Below are positions 1-6,811 of a DNA stretch of 7,413 bases, one piece after another. This DNA is from Firmicutes bacterium CAG:646 (GTDB taxonomy: Bacteria; Bacillota; Clostridia; Lachnospirales; Lachnospiraceae), in assembly GCA_000432335.1 (NCBI GenBank), contig HF995385.1:24396-31808 (forward strand), read 5' to 3'. The notes under the pieces were generated by a model that was given only the letters and a program-made list of their open reading frames with translations, was not told where the DNA came from and did no database searches. A program made the translations under genes and the position numbers. The stretch's first letter is position 1, and each line of letters begins with the position of its first letter.

Positions 1-93
1 GTTCAGCCAAAGCGCTCGGAGAAGATCCGGGAAACAGGGTGGTACCGCGAGAATATTCCTCGTCCCTCTAATTTTAGAGGGACGAGGTTTTTT
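1..93 (+). promoter_or_regulatory. T-box riboswitch leader, 3' part (amino-acid-responsive, upstream of pheST)
   Basis: The conserved T-box sequence AGGGTGGTACCGCG lies at 36-49. A short hairpin just upstream (arms 15-20 and 26-31, loop GAAGA) fits stem III. The AGGG at 36-39 can pair with CCCT at 64-67, and CGAG at 48-51 with CTCG at 59-62, giving the antiterminator. That antiterminator is mutually exclusive with the terminator hairpin at 58-87. By family knowledge, uncharged tRNA binding through the UGGN bulge stabilises the antiterminator and lets transcription continue. The specifier loop and stem I lie left of the window, so the tRNA identity cannot be read. Phenylalanine is inferred only from the downstream pheS and pheT genes. 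Confidence 0.95.
58..93 (+). terminator. Regulated intrinsic terminator of the T-box leader
   Basis: A perfect 13-bp stem pairs 58-70 (CCTCGTCCCTCTA) with 75-87 (TAGAGGGACGAGG) around a 4-nt loop, followed by six T residues (88-93), then G and five more T. Its 5' arm overlaps the antiterminator pairing partner (59-67), so the two structures are alternatives, as expected for a T-box attenuator. Confidence 0.95.
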
Positions 94-116
94 GTTTTTC
101 AGAAAAAGAAAGAGAA

Positions 117-122
117 AAGGAG
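117..122 (+). promoter_or_regulatory. Ribosome binding site deciding the pheS start
   Basis: AAGGAG sits 1 nt before the ATG at 124 but 7 nt before the in-frame ATG at 130. Only the second spacing is normal for initiation, so translation probably begins at 130. Confidence 0.75.
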
Positions 123-129
123 AATGATC

Positions 130-1161
130 ATGAGCAACAGTATTAAAGAAACCTTGCAGGCGATTCTGGATGATGCTTCTGAGAAGATTCAGAATTCAGA
201 TGCGCTGGACAAATTAAATGATGTGAGAGTCAGTTTTCTTGGAAAAAAAGGACAGCTTACTTCTGTATTGAAAAGTATGAAGGATGTGGCGCCGGAAGAT
301 CGTCCGAAGGTGGGACAGATGGTAAATGATGTGCGCGCCAGCATCGAAAATATGATGGAAGAGACGAAAAAACGACTGGAAAAAGAGATTATGGAGGCGA
401 AACTGGCTTCTGAGGTTATCGATGTGACCCTTCCGGCAAAGAAAGCAAATGTAGGTCATCGCCATCCGAATACTATTGCTTTGGAGGAAGTAGAACGGAT
501 TTTTATTGGTATGGGTTATGAAGTGGTGGAAGGTCCGGAAGTGGAATACGCTGATTATAACTTTACCAAATTAAATATTCCGGAGGATCATCCGGCAAGA
601 GATGAACAGGATACGTTTTTTATCACGGACAGTATTTTGCTGCGTTCTCAGACATCTCCTGTTCAGGCGAGAACTATGGAAAAAGGAAAGCTTCCGATCC
701 GTATGATCGCTCCTGGTCGTGTGTTCCGTTCTGATGAGGTAGATGCTACCCATTCTCCATCTTTCCATCAGATTGAAGGATTAGTCATTGACAAACATAT
801 TACTTTTGCAGATTTGAAAGGAACATTGGAAGAATTTGCAAAAGAACTGTTTGGACCGGAGACAAAGACAAAATTCCGTCCTCATCATTTTCCATTTACA
901 GAACCCAGCGCAGAAGTAGATGTATCTTGTTTCAAATGCGGCGGTTCTGGATGCCGGTTCTGTAAGGGTTCCGGCTGGATCGAGATTCTGGGCTGTGGCA
1001 TGGTGCATCCTCATGTATTGGAAATGTGCGGAATCGATCCCAAGGAATATACAGGATTTGCTTTTGGTGTAGGTCTGGAACGTATCGCTCTTCTGAAATA
1101 TGAGATCGATGATATGCGTCTTTTGTATGAAAATGATTATAGATTTTTAAAACAGTTCTAG
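130..1161 (+). CDS. pheS: Phenylalanine--tRNA ligase, alpha subunit
   Basis: This is the catalytic alpha subunit of the cytoplasmic (alphabeta)2 class II synthetase, which attaches phenylalanine to tRNA-Phe. From the start at 130 it is 343 residues, a normal bacterial length. Residues about 1-90 are charged and helical and fit the N-terminal coiled coil that contacts tRNA. Class II motif 2 covers about 191-217 (R197, FR at 199-200, E203, then HSPSFHQIEG). Motif 3 covers about 309-322 (FAFGVGLER, with E317 and R318). A311 in FAFG corresponds to the alanine (Ala294 in E. coli) that shapes the amino-acid pocket. Four cysteines (C267, C270, C275, C278) form a CxxC-x4-CxxC cluster just before WIEILGCGMVHP; I recall a similar cluster in other Firmicute PheS. 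An in-frame ATG at 124 would add only MI and has poor ribosome-site spacing. It follows the T-box leader, and pheT starts 13 nt after its stop. Confidence 0.97.
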   Translation: MSNSIKETLQAILDDASEKIQNSDALDKLNDVRVSFLGKKGQLTSVLKSMKDVAPEDRPKVGQMVNDVRASIENMMEETKKRLEKEIMEAKLASEVIDVTLPAKKANVGHRHPNTIALEEVERIFIGMGYEVVEGPEVEYADYNFTKLNIPEDHPARDEQDTFFITDSILLRSQTSPVQARTMEKGKLPIRMIAPGRVFRSDEVDATHSPSFHQIEGLVIDKHITFADLKGTLEEFAKELFGPETKTKFRPHHFPFTEPSAEVDVSCFKCGGSGCRFCKGSGWIEILGCGMVHPHVLEMCGIDPKEYTGFAFGVGLERIALLKYEIDDMRLLYENDYRFLKQF

Positions 1162-1174
1162 GAGGAAGAGGATT

Positions 1175-3592
1175 ATGAATACATCATTATCATGGATTAA
1201 AATGTTTGTTCCAGATCTGGATGTAACTGCGCAGGAATATACCGATGCGATGACATTATCAGGAACAAAGGTGGAAGGCTATGAGAGGCTGGATGCAGAT
1301 CTGGAGAATATCGTGATCGGTCAGATTGAAAAAATAGAAAAGCATCCGGACGCAGATAAACTGATCATCTGTCAGGTAAATGTGGGAGATAAGGTGACGC
1401 AGATCGTGACAGGCGCTCCCAATGTGAAAGAAGGAGATAAGGTTCCGGTGGTTCTTCCGGGAGGAAGAGTTGCAGGCGGACATGATGGAAAGAAAACTCC
1501 CGGCGGAGTGAAGATTAAAGAAGGAAAACTGCGCGGCGTGGATTCCTACGGTATGCTTTGCTCCATTGAAGAACTGGGTTCCACAAGAGAAATGTATCCG
1601 GATGCGCCGGAATATGGAATCTATATTTTCCCGGAAGATGCCATAGTGGGCGAGAGCGCCATCAAAGCGTTGGGACTGGATGATGTGATTTTTGAATATG
1701 AGATTACATCGAATCGTGTAGATTGTTATAGTGTGCTGGGTATTGCAAGAGAGGCAGCAGCCACTTTTGGAAAGAAATTTGTGCCTCCAGTAGTGAAAGA
1801 AACGGGAAATGAAGAAAAGGCAGAGGATTATATTAAAGTAATTGTGGAGGATCAGAATCTGTGCAGTCGTTACTGTGCGAGGGTGGTAAAAAATATTAAA
1901 ATTGGTCCTTCTCCAAAATGGATGCAGAGATGTCTGGCAGCTAACGGTATTCGTCCTATCAATAATTTGGTGGACATCACTAATTATGTGATGGAAGAGT
2001 ATGGTCAGCCGATGCATGCCTATGATCTGGATAAAATCTCCGGACAGCAGATCGTGGTTCGCCGGGCAGCAGAAAATGAGAAGTTGGTGACTCTGGACGG
2101 ACAGGAGCGCACCATGGATGAGAATGTGCTGATGATCAGTGATGGAGAAAAAGCAGTGGGTATCGCAGGTATTATGGGTGGAGAAAACTCCATGATTACC
2201 GATGATGTACACACCGTACTGTTTGAGGCTGCCTGCTTTGATGGACCAAATATCCGTCTGTCTTCCAAAAGAATCGGACTTCGTACCGATGCCTCTGGAA
2301 AATTTGAAAAAGGACTGGATCCTAATAATGCACAGGTAGCAATCGACCGCGCCTGCCAGTTGATGGAAGAACTGGGAGCCGGAGAAGTTGTGGGCGGTAT
2401 GGTGGACGTATATAGTAAGAAAAAAGAGCCTGTAAGAGTTCCGTTTGAGCCGGAAAAGATCAACGATCTTTTGGGAACAGAAATTTCCAGAGAGCAGATG
2501 CTGGCATATTTGGAAAAAGTAGAACTGCATTACGATGAAACTACAAATGAAATTGTAGCGCCTACCTTCCGGCATGATATTTTCCGCACCGCAGATATTG
2601 CAGAAGAAGTGGCAAGATTTTATGGATATGACAATATTCCTACCACACTTCCCAAGGGAGAAGCGACCACTGGAAAACTTCCATTCAAGCTTCGTATTGA
2701 AGAGGTGGCAAGAGATGTGGCAGAATACTGCGGATTCTCTCAGGGATATTGCTATTCTTTTGAAAGTCCTAAGGTATTTGATAAACTGCAGATTCCTCAG
2801 GGAGATATGCTGAGAAATGCAATTTCTATTTCTAATCCTCTGGGAGAAGATTTCAGTATTATGCGTACTATTTCTCTGAATGGTATGCTGACTTCTCTGG
2901 CAACAAATTATAATAGAAGAAATAAGAATGTTCGTTTGTATGAACTGGGTAATGTATATCTTCCCAAGAGTCTGCCCCTTACAGAACTTCCGGAAGAACG
3001 GATGATGTTTACACTGGGCATGTATGGAGACGGAGATTTCTTTGATATGAAGGGCGTGATCGAGGAGTTCTTTGATCAGGTGGGAATGCACAAAAAAGTA
3101 GATTATGACCCGAAAGCAGGGAAATCATTCCTGCACCCGGGACGTCAGGCGTTGATTTCTTATGAGGGAGATCTGCTAGGATATCTGGGTGAAGTACATC
3201 CGGTTGTAGCAGATACGTATGGAATCGGAACACGGGCGTATGTGGCAGTGATCGATATTCTTCATGTGGTGAACCATGCCACTTTCGACAGAAAATATGA
3301 AGGAATTGCAAAATTCCCCGCAGTGAACCGCGATATTTCCATGGTAGTTCCGAAAGATATCATGGTAGGTCAGATCGAGCACATGATTGCTCAGAGAGGC
3401 GGAAAGATTCTGGAAAATTATGAACTTTTCGATATCTATGAGGGAAGCCAGATTCAGGAAGGCTATAAATCAGTGGCTTACTCTATCACCTTCCGTTCCA
3501 AAGAAAAAACACTGGAAGAGGCAGAAGTATCCAGTGCAATGAAGAAGATCCTGAACGGATTGGAAAGCCTGGGAATTCAGCTGAGACAGTAA
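1175..3592 (+). CDS. pheT: Phenylalanine--tRNA ligase, beta subunit
   Basis: This beta subunit partners PheS, contributes tRNA binding and hydrolyses mischarged Tyr-tRNA-Phe. At 805 residues it is a full-length bacterial form. Domains in order: N-terminal segment, EMAP/OB-fold tRNA-binding domain (about 40-150, with HPDADKL at 57-63 and the VTGAPNV region), B3/B4 editing domain (about 210-385, with QPMHAYDLDKI around H281 and GIMGG at 332-336), B5 domain (about 405-480, including APTFRHDI), synthetase-like core (about 480-700) and C-terminal FDX-ACB anticodon-binding domain (about 712-804, starting near KFPAVNRDIS). AGGAGG at 1160-1165 overlaps the pheS stop and lies 9 nt before the ATG, so the two subunits are cotranscribed and probably translated in balance. 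No truncation or frameshift is visible, and the editing region looks intact. Confidence 0.98.
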   Translation: MNTSLSWIKMFVPDLDVTAQEYTDAMTLSGTKVEGYERLDADLENIVIGQIEKIEKHPDADKLIICQVNVGDKVTQIVTGAPNVKEGDKVPVVLPGGRVAGGHDGKKTPGGVKIKEGKLRGVDSYGMLCSIEELGSTREMYPDAPEYGIYIFPEDAIVGESAIKALGLDDVIFEYEITSNRVDCYSVLGIAREAAATFGKKFVPPVVKETGNEEKAEDYIKVIVEDQNLCSRYCARVVKNIKIGPSPKWMQRCLAANGIRPINNLVDITNYVMEEYGQPMHAYDLDKISGQQIVVRRAAENEKLVTLDGQERTMDENVLMISDGEKAVGIAGIMGGENSMITDDVHTVLFEAACFDGPNIRLSSKRIGLRTDASGKFEKGLDPNNAQVAIDRACQLMEELGAGEVVGGMVDVYSKKKEPVRVPFEPEKINDLLGTEISREQMLAYLEKVELHYDETTNEIVAPTFRHDIFRTADIAEEVARFYGYDNIPTTLPKGEATTGKLPFKLRIEEVARDVAEYCGFSQGYCYSFESPKVFDKLQIPQGDMLRNAISISNPLGEDFSIMRTISLNGMLTSLATNYNRRNKNVRLYELGNVYLPKSLPLTELPEERMMFTLGMYGDGDFFDMKGVIEEFFDQVGMHKKVDYDPKAGKSFLHPGRQALISYEGDLLGYLGEVHPVVADTYGIGTRAYVAVIDILHVVNHATFDRKYEGIAKFPAVNRDISMVVPKDIMVGQIEHMIAQRGGKILENYELFDIYEGSQIQEGYKSVAYSITFRSKEKTLEEAEVSSAMKKILNGLESLGIQLRQ

Positions 3593-3632
3593 GGAACATT
3601 TGCCAGACAGTTTGTTTTGAAAGGAAAAGATT

Positions 3633-4283
3633 ATGAAATTATATATCATACGGCACGGAGAAACAGTCTGGAATACACAAGGGCGTTTACAGGGCAAAGC
3701 GGATATTGAGTTAAATGAAAACGGTATCCGCCTTGCGAAAATCACCGGGGAAGGAATGAGAGATATTTCCTTTGATCTGGTGATATCCAGCCCCCTGAAA
3801 CGGGCAGTGGAAACGGCGAAACTTGTGTGCGAAGGAAAAGAGGTGCCGCTGCTTACGGATGAAAGGATTCAGGAAATTACATTTGGGGAATGGGAAGGAC
3901 TTTGTTGCCGTGGGGACAATTACCAGATTCCATCCCCAAATTTTCCGGATTTTTTTAAAGATCCATTTTCCTATGTTCCGCCGGAAGGGGGAGAAAGTAT
4001 TCGTCAGGTTCTGGAAAGAACAAAGGATTTTTATGAGGAATTGATTTCTGTTCCGGAATATCAGGATAAAACGATTCTGATTGCTGCTCATGGATGCTCC
4101 AGCAGAGCCCTTTTATATCATATGATAGAAGGAGAGCACAGTTTTTGGCTGGATCATGTTCCGGCGAACTGTTCCGTTACAATCGTGGATATTAAAGAGG
4201 GAAAATGCACGATTGAAGAACTGGATAAGGTATACTATGATGCCGGGGATATAGTAGATTTTTATGGAACCGGAATGAGGTAA
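3633..4283 (+). CDS. Histidine phosphatase superfamily protein (phosphoglycerate mutase-like)
   Basis: This is a 216-residue single-domain branch of the phosphoglycerate mutase/acid phosphatase superfamily, probably cytoplasmic because no signal peptide or membrane segment is visible. The N-terminus carries the RHGE motif (R7, H8, G9, E10), where H8 is the expected phospho-accepting histidine. Other family residues are R57 in SSPLKRA, the EITFGEWEG block (81-89, likely acid/base Glu) and the second catalytic histidine H153 in AAHG. These support phosphatase or mutase chemistry but do not fix a substrate; alpha-ribazole phosphatase (CobC-like), a GpmB-like enzyme or a general sugar-phosphate phosphatase are all possible. 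Start: GAAAGGA at 3619-3625 is 7 nt before the ATG. It begins 40 nt after pheT with no terminator between, so it is probably the last gene of the T-box-controlled operon. Nothing visible ties it to tRNA charging. Confidence 0.92.
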   Translation: MKLYIIRHGETVWNTQGRLQGKADIELNENGIRLAKITGEGMRDISFDLVISSPLKRAVETAKLVCEGKEVPLLTDERIQEITFGEWEGLCCRGDNYQIPSPNFPDFFKDPFSYVPPEGGESIRQVLERTKDFYEELISVPEYQDKTILIAAHGCSSRALLYHMIEGEHSFWLDHVPANCSVTIVDIKEGKCTIEELDKVYYDAGDIVDFYGTGMR

Positions 4284-4290
4284 GAAATAA

Positions 4291-4356
4291 AAAAACTGCC
4301 GCGTTAGATGGTTATTTAGATATTTATGTCTATAAATCTCTAATGCGGCAGTTTTT
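4291..4356 (+). terminator. Intrinsic terminator of the pheS-pheT-phosphatase operon
   Basis: An 18-bp outer stem pairs 4291-4308 (AAAAACTGCCGCGTTAGA) with 4339-4356 (TCTAATGCGGCAGTTTTT), with one G-T wobble. A second small hairpin in the loop pairs ATTTAT (4322-4327) with ATAAAT (4332-4337). The T run at 4352-4356 ends the structure. The A-rich run at 4285-4295 means it could also stop transcription arriving on the minus strand. It starts 7 nt after the phosphatase stop. Confidence 0.9.
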
Positions 4357-4386
4357 GCATACGGATGTGAGACGTAGAAGTATTAC

Positions 4387-4414
4387 TTGCAAAACAGTGC
4401 GGATATGTTATGCT
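4387..4414 (+). promoter_or_regulatory. Candidate sigma-A promoter (extended -10) of the ROK regulator
   Basis: TTGCAA (4387-4392) and TATGCT (4409-4414) are separated by 16 nt. A TG dinucleotide at 4406-4407, one base before the -10 hexamer, makes an extended -10. Each hexamer matches the consensus at 4 of 6 positions. It lies between the upstream terminator and the regulator gene, with a predicted transcription start near 4420. The call rests on sequence match only. Confidence 0.55.
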
Positions 4415-4423
4415 AAAGAAAGT

Positions 4424-4436
4424 ACTTTAATAAAGT
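4424..4436 (+). promoter_or_regulatory. Palindromic candidate operator for the ROK regulator
   Basis: ACTTTA-A-TAAAGT is a perfect inverted repeat with 6-bp arms around one base. It starts 9 bp downstream of the -10 box, where a bound repressor would block initiation or early elongation. AT-rich palindromes are usual ROK operators, but the arms do not clearly match the published XylR or NagC consensus as I remember them. Autoregulation is an inference. Confidence 0.4.
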
Positions 4437-4443
4437 GGTTATT

Positions 4444-4449
4444 GGAGGG
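4444..4449 (+). promoter_or_regulatory. Ribosome binding site deciding the ROK regulator start
   Basis: GGAGGG lies just before the ATG at 4453 (4-nt gap after GGAGG, slightly short). It lies inside the reading frame if the upstream GTG at 4435 is used, and that GTG has no ribosome site of its own, so the ATG is preferred. Confidence 0.65.
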
Positions 4450-4452
4450 CAT

Positions 4453-5580
4453 ATGGCAAGTAAAAAGATAACAAATATGGAAGTAAAAAGGAAAAATAGA
4501 AATAGAATCTATCGTTATGTACGAAAAAGTGGCATTGTCTCAAATCCGGATATTGCATATGAATTAAAACTTAGTCTTCCAACGGTAACTCAGAATACAA
4601 AAGAGTTGATAGAATTGGGATTGATAAAAGAAAATGGTGAATTGGAATCGACAGGTGGAAGAAAAGCAAAAGCATTGGCAATAGAAGCAGACTTTAGGTT
4701 GGCTGCCGGGGTGGATATTACTAAAAATCATATCGGATTAATCTTAACGAATTTGGCGGGTGAAATATTAAGATATGAGAGGATATATTATCCATTTTGC
4801 AGAAGTGAAGAATATTTTTCTGAAGTAAGTCAAAAGCTTGAAAAATTCTTGAAAAAAGAAAAGATAGCAGCTGAAAGAATATTAGGTGTGGGTATTTCAA
4901 TTCCCGGAATTACAGATATGGAAAAGAGGGAAATCACAAACTCCCATGTATTGAATATAAAAGCTCTTTCCTTTCAAGAAATGGAAAAGTTTTTTGCATA
5001 TCCCTGTATATTTTTGAATGATGCGAATGCTGGAGCGAATGCAGAGGCATTTCAAGGAGAAAAAGAAAAGAATTTCTTTTATTTGTCCTTAAGCAATACG
5101 GTCGGAGGAGCTTATTTCAGTAATGGAGGAATTGTATATGGGAGTGAATTTCGATGTGGAGAAGTTGGACATATGACAATTGTTCCGGATGGTTTAGAAT
5201 GCTATTGTGGGAAACGCGGATGTTTTGACTCCTATTGTACAGCGAAAAAATTAGCGGAATTTGCAGGGGGTAAGCTGGAAACTTTTTTTGAAGGATTAAA
5301 GCAGAAGAAACCAGAATATATAGAGGAATGGGAGAGATATACAAAATATTTGTCGATTGCTGTAAATAATATCCATATGCTGCTGGATTGCGATATTGTG
5401 TTAGGAGGATACGTGGGAAGCTATCTGGAAGATTATATGGCAGATATCAGAAACAAAGTATCGGAACGGAATACCTTTTCTGAGGACGGTCAATTTGTAA
5501 AAAACTGTAATTATAAAATTGGAGCAGCAGCTTTGGGGGCAGCATTGTATGTAATAGAACTATTTGTAGAAGAAATATAA
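4453..5580 (+). CDS. ROK-family transcriptional regulator (XylR/NagC-like)
   Basis: From the ATG at 4453 it is 375 residues, typical for ROK repressors and longer than ROK sugar kinases (about 300). Residues about 15-62 form a winged helix-turn-helix, with NPDIAYELKLS as the first helix of the motif and LPTVTQNTKELIELG as the recognition helix, followed by the wing (GGRKAKAL). The ROK domain follows: VDITKN at 88-92 replaces the kinase phosphate loop DxGxT, NDANAGANAE (189-198) keeps the catalytic-type D190, and GEVGH (236-240) with C250, C252 and C257 forms the family's zinc site. The usual Glu after the last cysteine (GCxE) is Asp here (GCFD). The weak phosphate loop plus the DNA-binding domain point to a sugar-responsive repressor rather than a kinase. 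It has its own promoter and terminator and precedes a polyol dehydrogenase, the likely target. Ligand unknown; xylose, xylitol, sorbitol or another sugar are possible. The gene is A+T-rich and uses ATA often, unlike pheT. Confidence 0.93.
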   Translation: MASKKITNMEVKRKNRNRIYRYVRKSGIVSNPDIAYELKLSLPTVTQNTKELIELGLIKENGELESTGGRKAKALAIEADFRLAAGVDITKNHIGLILTNLAGEILRYERIYYPFCRSEEYFSEVSQKLEKFLKKEKIAAERILGVGISIPGITDMEKREITNSHVLNIKALSFQEMEKFFAYPCIFLNDANAGANAEAFQGEKEKNFFYLSLSNTVGGAYFSNGGIVYGSEFRCGEVGHMTIVPDGLECYCGKRGCFDSYCTAKKLAEFAGGKLETFFEGLKQKKPEYIEEWERYTKYLSIAVNNIHMLLDCDIVLGGYVGSYLEDYMADIRNKVSERNTFSEDGQFVKNCNYKIGAAALGAALYVIELFVEEI

Positions 5581-5583
5581 TAT

Positions 5584-5648
5584 GATAGGATTCTTGTTTC
5601 GAGCAGATTTTGATAAAGGATATGGTCGAAATGAGAATCTTATTTTTT
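5584..5648 (+). terminator. Intrinsic terminator of the ROK regulator
   Basis: A long imperfect hairpin pairs 5587-5602 (AGGATTCTTGTTTCGA) with 5626-5641 (TCGAAATGAGAATCTT). All 16 positions pair, three as G-T wobbles, and two or three more pairs extend it outward. The loop is 23 nt (5603-5625) and six T residues follow at 5643-5648. It begins 4 nt after the stop codon, making the regulator its own transcription unit. Confidence 0.8.
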
Positions 5649-5668
5649 GCGCATAATACCAAAAATTA

Positions 5669-5697
5669 TTGACAAATTGTTATTTGAAGACTATTAT
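5669..5697 (+). promoter_or_regulatory. Strong sigma-A promoter of the polyol dehydrogenase
   Basis: A perfect -35 box TTGACA (5669-5674) and -10 box TATTAT (5692-5697, 5 of 6 consensus) are separated by the ideal 17 nt. The predicted transcription start is near 5704, leaving a leader of about 50 nt before the ATG at 5756. It starts 21 nt after the T run of the preceding terminator. A promoter this close to consensus would be highly active unless repressed. Confidence 0.85.
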
Positions 5698-5702
5698 AAA
5701 GA
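5673..5702 (+). promoter_or_regulatory. Candidate operator sequences overlapping the dehydrogenase promoter
   Basis: Two elements lie within the promoter. CAAAT-TGTT-ATTTG (5673-5686) is a 5-bp inverted repeat in the spacer. ACTATTATAAAGA (5690-5702) matches the palindrome near the regulator promoter (ACTTTAATAAAGT) at 10 of 13 positions and overlaps the -10 box. Either could be a repressor site, but A+T richness and the -10 consensus make chance similarity plausible. Confidence 0.3.
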
Positions 5703-5755
5703 AACATAATAAAACTGTTTAATTAAGTGTATAAAAAAGTAAAGGAGATAATAAA

Positions 5756-6811
5756 ATGAATGGAAAAATGAAGGTAGCGGTTATGAATGGAATCGGGAAA
5801 ATGGGATTTGAAGAGAGAGATATTCCGCAGCCAAGAGCAGATGAAGTACTTGTAAAATTGGAGTATGTTGGTATTTGTGGTTCGGATCTGCATTATTATG
5901 AAACTGGTGCGATTGGAGATTATGTAGTGGAACCGCCGTTTGTTCTTGGACATGAGCCGGGAGGCGTTGTTGTCGAGGTAGGGGCAAATGTTCAGCACTT
6001 AAAAGTGGGAGACAGGGTTGCGTTGGAGCCGGGAAAAACGTGTGGACACTGCGAATTTTGTAAACAGGGAAAATATAATCTTTGCCCGGATGTTGTGTTT
6101 TTTGCGACCCCTCCGGTAGATGGCGTTTTTCAGGAATATGTGGCGCATGAGGCTGATCTGTGTTTCAAGCTTCCGGAAAATGTGAGTACTTTAGAAGGAG
6201 CATTAATTGAACCGCTGGCAGTTGGTTTCCACGCGGCGATTCAGGGAGATGCGCATTTAGGTCAGAAGGCAGTCGTTATGGGAGCAGGCTGTATCGGTTT
6301 GGTATCTATGATGGCATTAAAAGCAAGAGGAGTATCGGAAGTATATGTAGTCGATATTATGGAAAAGCGTCTGGAGAAGGCAATGGAATTGGGCGCAACC
6401 GGAGTGATTAATGGTGCAAAGGAAGATGTTTTGGAAAGAGTGCAGCGATTGACAGATGAAAAAGGAATGGATTTGGTGATTGAAACTGCTGGTACGGAAA
6501 TTACAACAAGACAGGCAATCCACATGGCGAAAAAGGGATCTAATATTGTGCTGGTTGGTTATAGCAAATCAGGAGAGATGAATCTTCCAATGAGTTTGGT
6601 GCTGGATAAAGAACTTACATTGAAGACGGTTTTCCGTTATCGTCATATTTACCCCATGGCGATTGATGCGGTAGCAACAGGGAAGGTAAATTTGAAAGGA
6701 ATAGTTACGGATATTTTCACCTTGGATGAAGTACAAAAAGCGATGGATTATAGTGTGCATAATAAAGCAGATATTGTAAAAGCAGTTATTAAAATCACGT
6801 CAGAAGAATAA
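5756..6811 (+). CDS. Zinc-dependent polyol dehydrogenase (sorbitol/xylitol dehydrogenase-like, MDR family)
   Basis: This 351-residue member of the medium-chain dehydrogenase/reductase superfamily probably oxidises a polyol such as xylitol or sorbitol to the ketose with NAD+ in the cytoplasm. Catalytic zinc ligands are visible: C41 in GICGSD, H66-E67 in GHEPGG, and E152 in IEPLAV. The structural zinc lobe holds C96, C99, C102 and C110. The Rossmann glycine motif GAGCIGL is at 176-182. D200, closing the next strand (VYVVD), favours NAD over NADP. HYYETGAIGDYVVEPP (46-61) and FRYRHIYP (293-300) resemble the sorbitol/xylitol dehydrogenase subgroup, but substrate cannot be fixed by eye; L-threonine, butanediol or other alcohol dehydrogenases are less likely. 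AAAGGAG (5741-5747) is 8 nt before the ATG, preferring it over the in-frame ATG at 5768. No transporter or kinase gene adjoins it. It is probably controlled by the ROK regulator upstream. Confidence 0.92.
   Translation: MNGKMKVAVMNGIGKMGFEERDIPQPRADEVLVKLEYVGICGSDLHYYETGAIGDYVVEPPFVLGHEPGGVVVEVGANVQHLKVGDRVALEPGKTCGHCEFCKQGKYNLCPDVVFFATPPVDGVFQEYVAHEADLCFKLPENVSTLEGALIEPLAVGFHAAIQGDAHLGQKAVVMGAGCIGLVSMMALKARGVSEVYVVDIMEKRLEKAMELGATGVINGAKEDVLERVQRLTDEKGMDLVIETAGTEITTRQAIHMAKKGSNIVLVGYSKSGEMNLPMSLVLDKELTLKTVFRYRHIYPMAIDAVATGKVNLKGIVTDIFTLDEVQKAMDYSVHNKADIVKAVIKITSEE

Noticed and set aside
2020..2463. Ser/Thr/Pro-rich open frame on the minus strand within pheT
   Set aside because: It lies wholly inside pheT, has no family motif, and its composition is what the complement of the pheT codons would give.
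1259..3091. Very long open frame (about 610 codons) on the minus strand opposite pheT
   Set aside because: Its codons are exactly in register with pheT codons, so it stays open simply because pheT rarely uses TTA, CTA or TCA. Its translation is His/Cys/Ile-rich with no recognisable domain, while pheT is an intact, clearly homologous protein.
4435..4452. GTG at 4435 as start of the ROK regulator
   Set aside because: It has no ribosome binding site upstream, overlaps the palindromic operator candidate, and would place the GGAGGG ribosome site inside the coding region. The ATG at 4453 fits better.
5581..5755. CcpA-type catabolite-repression site or small gene between regulator and dehydrogenase
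   Set aside because: I found no sequence close to the cre consensus and no open frame with a ribosome site. The space is explained by terminator, promoter and leader.
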